Source of the DNA: Agrococcus sp. SL85
GTDB taxonomy: Bacteria; Actinomycetota; Actinomycetes; Actinomycetales; Microbacteriaceae
Assembly: GCF_026625845.1 (NCBI RefSeq)
Contig: NZ_CP113066.1
Span: forward strand, 2,641,364 to 2,705,363
Reading direction: 5' to 3'
Length of the DNA: 64,000 bases
In this document: one piece after another, positions 29,801-39,184 of the stretch
Layout of the letters: each line of letters starts with the position of its first letter
How positions within the stretch are numbered: the first letter of the stretch is position 1
Position numbers and translations under genes: made by a program
The notes under the pieces: model-generated
The model's input: only the letters and a program-made list of their open reading frames with translations
Told to the model about the DNA's origin: nothing
The model's database searches: none

Positions 29801-32800
29801 ACGTCGATCAGCAGGTCGGCCTTCACGCCGACGCTCGTCGTCTGCGCCGGCACGGTGACCCGCACGTCGCCCAGGTCGAGCGCTGCGGGCTCGGTGCTCT
29901 GCAGGGTCAGCAGCACCTGGAACACCGGGTGCCGGTCGGCGACGCGGCTGGGGCGCAGCGCGTCGACCACGGCGTCGAAGGGCACGTCCTGGTGCGCGTA
30001 GGCCTCGGTGTTGCTCGTGCGCACGCGCTCGAGCAGCTCCTCGAGGCTCGGGTCGCCCGCGATCGAGGTGCGGAGCGCGACGGTGTTGACGAAGAAGCCC
30101 ACGAGCTCGTCGAGCTGCGGGTCGGTGCGGCCCGCCACGGGCGTGCCGACCACGATGTCCTCCCCCGCGCCCTGCTGCTCGAGCATCGCCGCGACGGCGG
30201 CGTGCAGCACGATGAACAGGCTCGTGCGGTGCTCGGCGGCGAGCGCGCGGAGCGCGGCGTGGCGCTCGGGCGAGAGCGCGAGCCGCACCTCGCCCACGCC
30301 CTGCTGGGCGGGGTCGTCGGCGTCGGCCGCGCCGCGCGCGCGGTCGCGCGGCAGCACGATCTCCTCGGGGGCGCCCGCGAGCGCCTCGCGCCAGAAGGCG
30401 AGCTGGGCGGCGAGCTCGCTGCCGGCGTCGTCCGGGAGGCCCAGGTGCTCGCGCTGCCACAGCGCGAAGTCGGCGTAGTCCACGGGCAGCGGCGCGAGCT
30501 CCGGGGCCCGGCCCTCGGCGCGGGCGCGGTAGGCGACGCCCAGGTCGCGCGCGAAGGGCGCGAGCGACCATCCGTCGGTCGCGATGTGGTGCATGGTCAC
30601 GACGAGCACGCGGCGGTCCGCGGCGACGCGCAGCAGCACGGCGCGCATCGGTGGCTCGACGGCGATGTCGAAGGGGCGGGCGGCCTCGTCGCGCACGACG
30701 GCCTCCACCCGAGCCTCGGGCACGTCCACGGCCAGCAGCCGCGGCAGGCCATCGTCGCCGAGCACCTGCTGCACGGGCTCGCCGTCGACGAGCGGCACGA
30801 TCGTCCGCAGCGGCTCATGCCGTCGCGCGACGTCGTGCAGCGCGGCCTCGAGCGCGGCCTCGTCGAGCGCGCCCTCGAGCTCGAGCACCACGGGCACGTT
30901 GTAGGCCGCGGAGGCCGGGTCGAGCCGCTGCAGGAACCACAGGCGGCGCTGCGCGAGCGAGACGGGCAGCGGCTCGGGGCGGGGCGAGCGCGCGAGCCGG
31001 GGCCCGCGGTCGCCGCCCTCGAGCCCGGCGACGCGGGCGGCGAGGCCCGCCGCCGTCGGCTCCTCGAAGACGTCGCGCACGGCCACCGCCGCGTCGAGGC
31101 GCTCCGAGAGCAGCGCGGCCAGCCGGGTCGCGAGCAGCGAGTGGCCGCCGGCCGCGAAGAAGTCCTCGTCGACGCCGACGCCGTCGACGCCGAGCACCTC
31201 CGCGATCGCCTCGACGATGACGCGCTCGGCGCGCGTGCGCGGCTGCTGCGCGGGGTCGGCGGCGCTGCGCTCGGGCGCGGGCAGGGCGCGGCGGTCGAGC
31301 CTTCCCGTTGGGCGTCATGGGCATGTCGTCGAGCGCCATGACCGTCGAGGGCACCATGTAGTCGGGCAGGTCGCCGCGCAGGGCGTCGCGCACCGAGGCG
31401 CCCGAGGCGCCGGTCACGTAGCCGACGAGGCGCGCGGCCGCGCCCTCGCCCTGGACGACGACGGCGGCGCGCTCGACGCCGGGCGCGCGGCGCATCGCCG
31501 CCTCGACCTCGGCGAGCTCGACGCGGTAGCCGCGGATCTTCACCTGGTCGTCGATGCGGCCGACGAACCGCAGCGAGCCGTCGCGGCGGCGGCGCACGAC
31601 GTCGCCCGTGCGGTACATGCGGGAGCCGTCGTCGGCGAAGGGGTCGGCGACGAAGCGCTCGGCGCTGAGCCCCGGCTGGCCGATGTAGCCGCGGGCCACG
31701 TTCGTGCCCGCGAGGTAGAGCTCGCCCACCGCGCGCGGCGGCACGGGCGTGAGGCTCGCGTCGAGGATGTAGTGGCGGCTGTTGCGCACCGAGCCGCCGA
31801 TGTGCGGCTGCTCGCCCGCCACGATCTCGGCGACGAGGCTGTCGACGGTCGTCTCGGTCGGTCCGTAGAGGTTCACCGCCCGCACGTCCTCGCGCGCGGC
31901 GAGGGCGTCCCACAGCGCGGGGCCGACGGCCTCGCCGCCGAGGGCGATCTCGGTCGGGTGCTGCTCGGCCTCGAGCATGCCTGCAGCCAGGAGCGCCTCG
32001 GCGAACGAGGGGGTCGTCTCGATCGCGTCGATCCGCTCGGCGGCCAGGTGGGCCACGAGGCGCTGCGGGTCGCGACGCGTGTCGTCGTCGATCATGTGCA
32101 GCTCGTGGCCCGCGAAGAGCCACAGCAGCGGGTCCCACGCGGCGTCGAAGGAGAGCCCGGCCGTGTGGGCGACCCGCAGCGGGCGGCCGAGCCGCTCGAC
32201 GGCGGGCGCGAAGAGCGCGTCGCGGTGGTGCTGGAAGAGGTTCCGCAGCGCGATGCCGTCGACGCCGACGCCCTTGGGCCGCCCGGTGCTGCCGGAGGTG
32301 AAGACGACGTACGCGAGGTCGTCGGGCGCCCGCGGCGGCAGGCCCGCGGCGCTGCCGGGGGCGCGCTGCCACCCGCTCGTGTCGCTGTCGACGACGACGG
32401 TCGGCACGGTCCACTCGGCGCCGAGCGCCCGGTCGCGCTCGAGCTGGCCGCAGCTCGTGAGCAGCAGCAGCGGCTCGGCGTCCTCGAGCATGCCGCGCAC
32501 GCGGTCGATCGGGTACTCGGGGTCGAGCGGCACGTAGGCCCCGCCCGCGCGCAGCACCGCGAGCACGAGCAGCGGCAGCATGCGGCTGCGCTCGATGCGC
32601 ACGGCCACGCGCGTGCCGGCGCCCACGCCCTGCGCGCGCAGGTGGTGCGCGAGCCTCGCGGAGCCCTCGTCGAGCTCGGCGAAGGTCAGGGCGCCGTCGG
32701 CGGCGACGACCGCGCGGTCGTCCGAGCGCATCGCGGCGGCCACGGCGAAGGCGTCGAGGATCGTCTCCTCGGCGAGCGGCACCTGCGCGCCCTCGCCGAG

Positions 32801-34192
32801 CCGGAGCATCGCCGCCGCCTCCGCGTCGTCGACGATCCGTGCCTCGACGACGGCCGAGGAGCCGTCCTCGAGGGCCTCGTCGATGAGGGCGAGCATGCGC
32901 CCGAGGTGCTCGCGGAGCGTCGCCTCGGTGTGCGCCGCGGCGTCGCCCTCGAGCTGCAGCGTGGCGTCGGCGGCCTCGCCGCGGAGGCCCGCGAGCACGA
33001 TCGAGAGGTCGTGGACGGGGCCCGTGGAGAGGATCTCGACCTCGCCGACCGCGTCGCCGAAGCGGATCTCGTCGATGACCGGCAGCAGGTTGACGGAGGG
33101 GCCCGCGTGCGCGGGCGCGCCCTCGATCGTCTCCACCCGGAAGCGCTGGGCGCGCACGGCGCCGCGGACCACGTCGCCCGCGTGGCCGACGACGTCGTCG
33201 AGGCTCGCGGCGGGGTCGACGTCGATCCGCAGCGGCAGGATGCTCGAGAGCATCGAGGGCGTCATCTTCGCGACGCGCCCCCGGCGTGCCGTGACGGGCA
33301 GCCCGAGCGAGACGCGGCGCTCGCCCGTGACCTTCGAGAGGTAGACGGCGACGAGGCCGACGACCGTCTTCGGCAGGTCGCGGCCGAGGTCGGCGAGCCG
33401 GGCGGCGCGCTCGGCGCCGATGGGTGCCGAGACCCGCACGACGCTGCGGGCGACGCCCGTGGTGGGCCCCTCGAGCCCCACGACCGGCGCCTCGTCGGCG
33501 AGCGCGCTGCGCCAGTGCTCGGCGTCCTGCTCGTGCTCGGGCGAGGCCTCGTAGGCGGCGAGCGCCGCGTGCAGCTCGTCGAGGGAGGGCAGCGGCGACG
33601 CCGAGCGGGCGGCGAGCCGCGCCGCGGGGCCGGCGACGAGCCGCTGCAGCGCGCGCGGCACGTGCGCGGCGAGCCGCGAGTGCACGCCCGCGAGGTAGCG
33701 CAGGGCGATGACGGCCGAGTAGCCGTCGAGCACGATGTGGTGCACGCGCTGGAAGAGGATCGAGCGGTCGCCCGTGAGGCGGAAGAGGATCGCGTGGAAG
33801 AGCTCGTCGCCCTGCAGGTCGCGGGCCGTGCCCATCTCGGCGTCGACGCGCTCGCGCGCGACCTCCCGCGCGGTGCCCTCGTCGAGGTGGCGCAGGTCGA
33901 CGACCTCCAGCAGGTCCGCGTCCGGCGCGGGCCGGCGCAGCACCGCGTAGGGGCCGTCGGCGTCCTCGCGGAAGCGCAGGCTGAGGGCGTCGAGGTCCGC
34001 GATCGTCTTCGTGAGCGCGACCCGCAGGAGCGCCGGCTCGAGCGGCCCGCGCAGCTGCAGCTGCTGCCCGATCTGGTAGGTCGGGTTGGCGGGGTCGATC
34101 TGCTGGGCGTACCAGATGCCGCGCTGGGCGTCGGTGAGCGCGATGCGCTCCCCCGCCGTCGTCAGGGCATGCTGCTGCTGGTCGGTCGTCAC
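23835..34192 (-). CDS. three-module non-ribosomal peptide synthetase, C-A-T x3 plus thioesterase (two frameshifts)
   Basis: Read as one gene, this encodes about 3451 residues. Module 1: C (HHIVLDG near residue 152), A ([11 protein letters not shown] near 680; [11 protein letters not shown]), T (GGHS near 1019). Module 2: C (HHIATDG near 1202), A (FDAAWDP near 1739; [11 protein letters not shown]), T (GGHS near 2077). Module 3: C (HHIATDG near 2262), A (FDAAMDP near 2792; [11 protein letters not shown]), T (GGHS near 3142). A thioesterase with GYSFGG near 3277 ends the protein. No epimerisation, methylation or cyclisation domain is seen. Lesions are AGCCT 31298-31302 (restoring [16 protein letters not shown]) and AGGCT 24892-24896 (restoring [12 protein letters not shown]). 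The GTG start has GGAGGAG seven bases upstream. Product: a tripeptide or multimer, identity unknown; I do not assign amino-acid specificities. Confidence 0.93.
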
Positions 34193-34199
34193 GTGCTCG

Positions 34200-34237
34200 C
34201 TCCTCCGTGGAGGAGCCCCGCCTGCGGCGGGGCTCCC
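34200..34237 (-). promoter_or_regulatory. overlapping hairpins before the NRPS (candidate attenuator / RBS-masking element)
   Basis: In the transcript direction, GGAGCCCCGCC and GGCGGGGCTCC (34236 to 34212) form a perfect 11-bp stem with a 3-nt loop, terminator-like but without a U-run. CTCCTCC (34215-34209), whose first bases belong to that stem's 3' arm, can instead pair with the NRPS ribosome-binding site GGAGGAG (34206-34200). The two pairings share CTCC, so they compete. Control of NRPS expression by this switch is inference. Confidence 0.5.
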
Positions 34238-34266
34238 GGGTCCTGCTGGATGGTGGTCGGGGTCCC

Positions 34267-34383
34267 CTACTGGAACTGGCCGATCTGCAGGAAGTTCAGG
34301 ACGCCGCCGAGGTCGACGAGCGGTCCTTCCAGGAGCGGTCCCTGGATGAGCGTGGTGTCGTGCGAACCGGTGTGCGTGAGCAT
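34267..34383 (-). CDS. 38-residue peptide gene upstream of the NRPS
   Basis: A short frame runs from ATG 34383 to TAG 34267. GGAGGG stands six bases before the ATG, one of the strongest ribosome-binding sites in the window. The peptide has no Cys, Lys or Arg; it begins [12 protein letters not shown], contains a GPLLEGPLV direct repeat and a Gly-Gly pair, and ends in a hydrophobic/Gln segment (NFLQIGQFQ). It lies in the gap between the thiolase stop (34472) and the NRPS start (34192), followed by the overlapping hairpins. I do not recognise a family. It could be a leader peptide, a small effector or partner of the NRPS, or a RiPP-like precursor, though no modification enzyme is near. Confidence 0.65.
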   Translation of the reverse strand: MLTHTGSHDTTLIQGPLLEGPLVDLGGVLNFLQIGQFQ

Positions 34384-34471
34384 GTCGTTCCCTCCAGAGC
34401 GTCGTGGAGCCCGGTCGGGCCCAGGTGGTGCTTCGGGGCCCCCGAGGGGGAGGGATTGGATCGCGTCGGGC

Positions 34472-35668
34472 TCAGACGCGCTCGAGCACCATCGCCGAGG
34501 CCATGCCGCCGCCCACGCACAGCGTGACGAGCGCGTACCGCCCGCCGCGCTCCTCGAGCGCGTCGAGCGCGGTGCCGACGAGCATCGCGCCCGTGGCGCC
34601 GAGCGGGTGCCCGAGCGCGATCGCCCCGCCGTGCACGTTCGTGCGCGCGGGGTCCGCCCCCGTCTCGCGCAGCCAGTGCAGCACGACGGAGGCGAAGGCC
34701 TCGTTCACCTCGACGACGTCGATGTCCGCGAGCGCCAGGCCCGCGCGCGCGAGCACGCGCTCGGTCGCGGCGACGGGTCCGGTGAGCATGAGCACGGGGT
34801 CGGATCCGACCGTGGTCGCGGCCACCACGCGGGCGCGCGGCGCGAGCCCCAGAGCGACGGCGGCCTCGGCGGAGCCGACCACCACGAGCCCCGCGCCGTC
34901 GACGATGCCGGACGAGTTCCCGGCGGTGTGCACGTGCTCGATGCGGCCGAGGTTCGGATGACGGCGCAGCACCTCCGCGTCGAAGCCGGCCTCGCCGAGC
35001 GCGGCGAAGGCGGGCTTCAGGCCCATGAGCGCCTCCAGCGTCGTGCCGGGGCGCAGGTGCTCGTCGCGCGCCAGCAGCACCGCGCCGCCTTCGTCGCGCA
35101 CCGGCACGATCGAGCGGTCGAAGGCGCCCGCCTCCCACGCCGCCGCCGCACGACGCTGCGACTCGACCGCGTACGCGTCGACGTCGCGGCCCGTGAGCCC
35201 GTGCAGCGTCGCGATCGCGTCGGCGCTCACGCCCTGGGGGATGAGGCTCCACGGCTCGAGCGCGCCGGGGTCGGTGGCGTAGGGCCCGCCGTCGGCGCCG
35301 AGCGGCACGCGCGACATCGACTCCGCGCCGCCGGCGACCACGAGCCCGTCGAAGCCCGCCGCGACGCGCGCCGCGGCGGTCGTCACGGCGTCGAGCCCGG
35401 AGGCGCAGTAGCGGTTCACCTGCATGCCCGGCACGGCGTCCGGCAGGCCCGCGGCCTGCGCGGCCGCGCGCGCGAGCACGCCGCCCTGCTCCCCCACGGC
35501 CGAGACCGTGCCGAGCACGACGTCGTCGATCCGGCCCGGATCCACGCCGCGCGCCGGCAGCGCGGCCAGCAGGCCCGCCGCGAGCCGCACGGGGTGCACG
35601 CCGGCGAGCGAGCCGCCCCGGCGCCCGCGCGGCGTCCTGAGCGCGTCGAGCACGAAGGCCTCGCCCAC
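34472..35668 (-). CDS. thiolase (acetyl-CoA acetyltransferase family)
   Basis: This 398-residue thiolase has all catalytic landmarks: nucleophile Cys in QVNRYCASGLDAVTTA, the motif VNEAFASVVLHWL, His in GGAIALGHPLGATGAM and the second Cys in LVTLCVGGGMASAM. It interconverts acyl-CoA and acetoacyl- or 3-oxoacyl-CoA. The GTG start at 35668 lies three bases after the amidohydrolase stop, and the gene precedes the 38-residue peptide and the NRPS on the same strand. It could supply or degrade an acyl group for the peptide, or serve ordinary beta-oxidation; the context does not decide. Confidence 0.92.
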   Translation of the reverse strand: MGEAFVLDALRTPRGRRGGSLAGVHPVRLAAGLLAALPARGVDPGRIDDVVLGTVSAVGEQGGVLARAAAQAAGLPDAVPGMQVNRYCASGLDAVTTAAARVAAGFDGLVVAGGAESMSRVPLGADGGPYATDPGALEPWSLIPQGVSADAIATLHGLTGRDVDAYAVESQRRAAAAWEAGAFDRSIVPVRDEGGAVLLARDEHLRPGTTLEALMGLKPAFAALGEAGFDAEVLRRHPNLGRIEHVHTAGNSSGIVDGAGLVVVGSAEAAVALGLAPRARVVAATTVGSDPVLMLTGPVAATERVLARAGLALADIDVVEVNEAFASVVLHWLRETGADPARTNVHGGAIALGHPLGATGAMLVGTALDALEERGGRYALVTLCVGGGMASAMVLERV

Positions 35669-35671
35669 GGC

Positions 35672-36884
35672 TCAGCCCTCCGCGCCGGAGGCCACGTGCA
35701 CCAGCCGCCCGCCGCCCACGACGGCGCGGCGGGGCGGCACGCGCACGAGCGCGTCCATCGCGTGCTCCGCCTCGACGAGCACGAGGTCGGCGCGCGCGCC
35801 GGGCACGAGGTCGTGCGCCTCGCGCCCCACGAAGCGCGCCGCCGAGCGCGTCGCGAGCTCGACCACGCGGTGCAGGTCCTCGTCGCGCACGAGCGACGAG
35901 GCGCGCGCGTACTGCCACGCGATGCCGAGCGTGTCACCCGTGCCGTAGGGGCTCCACAGGTCACGGATGCCGTCGGTGCCGAACGCGAACGCGACGCCCG
36001 CCGCGTCGAGCTCGTGCAGGGGCAGCTGCGGCAGCCGCAGGGGCGCGACGGTCGTCATCGTGATGCCGAGCTCGCCGAAGTCCTCCAGGAGCGCCCGGCG
36101 CCGCGCCTCCGGCAGCTGCGCAACCGCGAAGCCGTGCGCGATGTTCACGCGGCCGTGGAGGCCGAGGTGGCGCGTGCGCTCGACGACGAGCTCGAGCTGG
36201 AACGCCCCGAGCTCGGCGGGGTCGTGGAGGTGGATGTCGATGCCGACGCCGCGGCGCTCGGCGATCGCGAAGAGGCCGTCGAGCTGCCCCACGGGGTCGC
36301 GGTCGATCGAGGCGGGGTCGAGGCCGCCGATGTGGTCGGCGCCCGCGGCGGCCGCCTGGTCGAGGAGGTCGAGCACGCCCGGCCGGCGCAGCACGCCGTC
36401 CTGCGGGAAGGCGACGATCGTCGCCTCCACCGCGCCGCCGTAGGCCGCCACGGCCTCCCGCACGGCCTCGATGCCCGTGAGGCCCACGCCCAGGTCGACG
36501 TCGACGTGCGTGCGCAGCGCCGTCGTGCCGTGGCGAACGTGCGCGTCGAGCACGGCCGCGGTGCGCTCGACGCTCGGGATGCCGAGGCTCGTCGCGGCGC
36601 GCGCGCTCGTGCCGGATGCGGCCGTCGGTGCCGCCCTCGCCGCCGTAGGGCTGCCACGGCAGGCCCAGCCACGACTTGTCGACGTGCGCGTGGGCGTTCA
36701 CGATCGAGGGCAGCGCGAGCATCCCCCGCCCGTCGAGCGCGCGCCCGGCCGCCGGCTCCTCGAGCGCGGGCGCCCCGCCCGCCTCGTGCGGCACGACCGC
36801 GACGATGCGGTCGCCCTCGATCAGCAGGTCGCTGGGCTCCCCGCCCCACGGCCGCACGTCCCGGATCCTCGAGAGCTGCTCCAT
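35672..36884 (-). CDS. amidohydrolase, cytosine-deaminase-like (one frameshift)
   Basis: About 403 residues. Motifs of the CodA/AtzB-type amidohydrolases: first metal motif VNAHAHVDKSWLGLPW, HTHVDVD-like RTHVDVDLGVGL, IDIHLHDPAELG, NIAHGFAVAQL and the aspartate region FAFGTDGIRDLWSPYGTGD. The frame breaks at AGGCT 36585-36589. Removing one base gives HERARRDELGIPSVERTAAVLDAHVRHG as a continuous helix. The start at 36884 follows the FBP gene. Substrate is unknown (a deaminase or hydrolase of a cyclic amide is likely). Its stop is three bases before the thiolase start, so the two are co-translated. Confidence 0.84.
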
Positions 36885-36928
36885 GCCCCCATCCTGCCCC
36901 CACCGCGCGGGGACGGGCCGCGCGGCGC

Positions 36929-37420
36929 TCAGGCCGCGGGCGCGTCGCGCGCGATGCGGTCGGTGAAGCGCGTCACCCGCTGCTCGAGCCCCTCGGCGCG
37001 CCACGCGACGCGCTCGCGCGAGACGAGGTGCGGCGGGCCGGAGCGGATGATGTGCGAGCACGCGAGGTCCTCGCAGATGTACGTGCCCACGGTCGAGCCC
37101 GCCTCGCCCTGCGGGCCCGCGAGCCGGGCGCTGAACATCCGCACCTGCGTCGCCGGCTGCGTCGAGTGGCACCGGGCGCACATCGCCGCGATCCCCGGGC
37201 GCATGCCGCCGGGCGCGGCGCGCACCACGATGCCGACGAGCCGATCGCCCTGCCAGTGCACGAGGTAGCCGAGCCGCGCCGAGCGGGCGTCGCGCCAGCC
37301 CAGGTACTCGCGCTCCTCCCAGATGGTCTCGTGGAGGCCGGGGATCGGCAGCTGCGCGAGCTCGCGGTCGGTCGCGTTCACGAAGCAGCCCCGCAGCTCG
37401 TCCTCGGTCACCTGGCGCAT
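36929..37420 (-). CDS. FBP-domain zinc-binding protein (FusB-like EF-G-binding family)
   Basis: This 163-residue protein has an N-terminal helical domain (MRQVTEDELRGCFVNATDRE) and a treble-clef zinc finger with CARCHS and CEDLACSHII cysteine pairs. These features match the EF-G-binding (FBP) family typified by FusB/FusC, which bind elongation factor G and can release it from stalled ribosomes. In actinobacteria chromosomal copies are common and mostly uncharacterised. GGGGAG precedes the ATG at 37420. It lies downstream of the gap terminators. Confidence 0.8.
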   Translation of the reverse strand: MRQVTEDELRGCFVNATDRELAQLPIPGLHETIWEEREYLGWRDARSARLGYLVHWQGDRLVGIVVRAAPGGMRPGIAAMCARCHSTQPATQVRMFSARLAGPQGEAGSTVGTYICEDLACSHIIRSGPPHLVSRERVAWRAEGLEQRVTRFTDRIARDAPAA

Positions 37421-37481
37421 GCCGCTCCCCTCGTCCGTCCGACCGAGGCTATCGGAGGCGTCCCGCGGGCGCAGAGGTGCG

Positions 37482-37595
37482 CCGCGGCCGGGCCTCCACC
37501 CAGGAGAGTCCCGACCGCGGCGAGCGGTGGTCCGGCCTGCGCCGGACGGGGATCTGCCGCCGTCGGGCCTCCACCCAGGAGAGTCCCGACGGCGG
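37482..37595. terminator. three-hairpin array after gap, two copies with covarying stems
   Basis: Hairpin A: CCGCGGCCGGG (37482-37492) with 37510-37520. Hairpin C: CCGCCGTCGGG (37557-37567) with 37585-37595. The 17-base loop region is identical in both, while stem bases differ in compensating pairs. Between them is hairpin B, GTCCGGC-CTGC-GCCGGAC (37530-37547). The array follows the stop of the leftward GAPDH gene and precedes FBP. Confidence 0.75.
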
Positions 37596-37602
37596 CAAGC
37601 TT

Positions 37603-39057
37603 CTAGACGGGCTGCAGCTGGCGCTGCGCCGCGAGCTGGTCGGCCATGTGCTCGAGCACGCGCACCACCTGCGAGCTGTAGCCGTACTCGTTGTCGTACC
37701 AGACGTAGAGCACGAGGTGGCGGCCGCTCGCGATGGTCGCGAGGCCGTCGACGACGCCCGCGCGGTTGTTGCCGACGAAGTCGGTCGAGACGACCTCGGC
37801 GGAGTCGGTGAAGTCGATCTGCGCGCGCAGCTCGCCCGTGAGCGAGGTGCGGCGCAGCAGCTCGTTCACCTCGTCGCGGTCGACGGCGCGGTCGAGCGTG
37901 AGGTTGAGGATCGCCATCGAGACGTTGGGCGTGGGCACGCGGATCGCATTGCCCGTGAGGCGGCCCTCGAGCTCGGGCAGCGCCTTGGCGACGGCCTTCG
38001 CTGCACCGGTCTCGGTCAGCACCATGTTGAGCGCCGCCGAGCGGCCCCGGCGCTCGCCCTTGTGGAAGTTGTCGATGAGGTTCTGGTCGTTCGTGTACGA
38101 GTGCACCGTCTCGACGTGGCCGTGCTCGATGCCGTAGGCGTCCTGCACGACCTTCAGCACGGGGGTGATGGCGTTCGTCGTGCACGACGCGGCGGTGACG
38201 ATGCGGTCGTCGGCGGCGATGGTGTCGTGGTTGACCCCGAAGACGACGTTCTTCAGCGGCCCCTTGCCGGGCGCGGTGAGCACGACGCGGGCGACGCCGG
38301 GGCAGCGCAGGTGCTGCGCGAGGCCGTCCTCGTCGCGCCAGCGGCCGGTGTTGTCGACGACGATCGCGCGGTCGATGCCGTGGGCCGTGTAGTCGACGGA
38401 GGCGGGGTCGTCCGAGTAGATGACCTGCACGAGCGTGCCGTTGGCGAGGAGCGTCTCGGCCTCGCGGTCGATCTCGATCGTGCCCTGGAAGGCGCCGTGC
38501 ACCGAGTCGCGGCGCAGCAGGCTCGCGCGCTTCTCGAGGTCGTCCTCGCCGCCGCGGCGCACGACGATGGCCCGCAGGCGCAGGCCGAGGCCGGAGCCGG
38601 CGTGGCCGATGAGGATGCGGGCGAGGAGGCGGCCGATGCGGCCGAAGCCGTAGAGCACGACGTCGGTCGGCTCGTCGCGCTCCCAGGACGGGAGCTGCGC
38701 CACGTGCTCGCGCGCCCACGCCTCGAGCCCGGCCTCGGGGGCGGCCGCCTGGGCGTCGCCGAGGATGCGGCCGAGGTCGAGCGAGATGCCGCGGACGCCG
38801 AGCGCGTCGACGACGCGCAGCACCTGGATCGATTCCTCGATGCGCAGCGGCTGCTCGCCCACGCGGCGGGCCCACCGGTGGGCCTTGAGGATCTCGATCG
38901 GCGACTGGTTCACGAGCTTCTTGCCGTGCACGTGCGTCACCACGTTCCGCTCGCGGTACAGGCGCCCGATGATCGGCACGGCGGACTCGGCGAGGGCGAC
39001 GCGGTCGAGCCAGGCCTGGTGGGCGCTCTCGACGGCGGGAGACGATGCGTTGGGCAC
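37603..39057 (-). CDS. gap: glyceraldehyde-3-phosphate dehydrogenase, long form
   Basis: This 484-residue protein has an extra N-terminal region of about 130 residues (LDRVALAESAVPIIGRLYRE, then VNQSPIEILKAHRW) before the Rossmann fold VVLYGFGRIGRLLARILIGH. The catalytic Cys is in VTAASCTTNAITPVLKVV, followed by the catalytic His in ETVHSYTNDQNLIDNFHKG. The end is YVWYDNEYGYSSQVVRVLEH. This ~480-residue type exists in actinobacteria (such as corynebacterial GapB) alongside the short glycolytic GAPDH and is associated with gluconeogenic use. The GTG start at 39057 is supported by alignment-like length. It is followed by the hairpin array. Confidence 0.92.
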   Translation of the reverse strand: MPNASSPAVESAHQAWLDRVALAESAVPIIGRLYRERNVVTHVHGKKLVNQSPIEILKAHRWARRVGEQPLRIEESIQVLRVVDALGVRGISLDLGRILGDAQAAAPEAGLEAWAREHVAQLPSWERDEPTDVVLYGFGRIGRLLARILIGHAGSGLGLRLRAIVVRRGGEDDLEKRASLLRRDSVHGAFQGTIEIDREAETLLANGTLVQVIYSDDPASVDYTAHGIDRAIVVDNTGRWRDEDGLAQHLRCPGVARVVLTAPGKGPLKNVVFGVNHDTIAADDRIVTAASCTTNAITPVLKVVQDAYGIEHGHVETVHSYTNDQNLIDNFHKGERRGRSAALNMVLTETGAAKAVAKALPELEGRLTGNAIRVPTPNVSMAILNLTLDRAVDRDEVNELLRRTSLTGELRAQIDFTDSAEVVSTDFVGNNRAGVVDGLATIASGRHLVLYVWYDNEYGYSSQVVRVLEHMADQLAAQRQLQPV

Positions 39058-39184
39058 GTCTTCACCGTAGGCAGGTTCCTGCGGCTGGAGAGGCCGATCG
39101 GGGCGTCAGGAAGCGCGTGGCATCACGCTCGGGAAACTTCGCGGCTTCTTTCGGGGGCTGCGCCGGCCGCCGCCGGGGCGCGCC

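Noticed and set aside
23835..34192. Two or three separate NRPS genes
   Set aside because: The frames join at AGCT lesions inside continuous A-T and T regions, with no start codon or ribosome-binding site at the breaks.
31217..37606. Very long rightward frame (over 2100 codons) opposite the NRPS, thiolase and FBP genes
   Set aside because: It spans several well-supported genes on the other strand and encodes Arg/His/Ala-rich low complexity.
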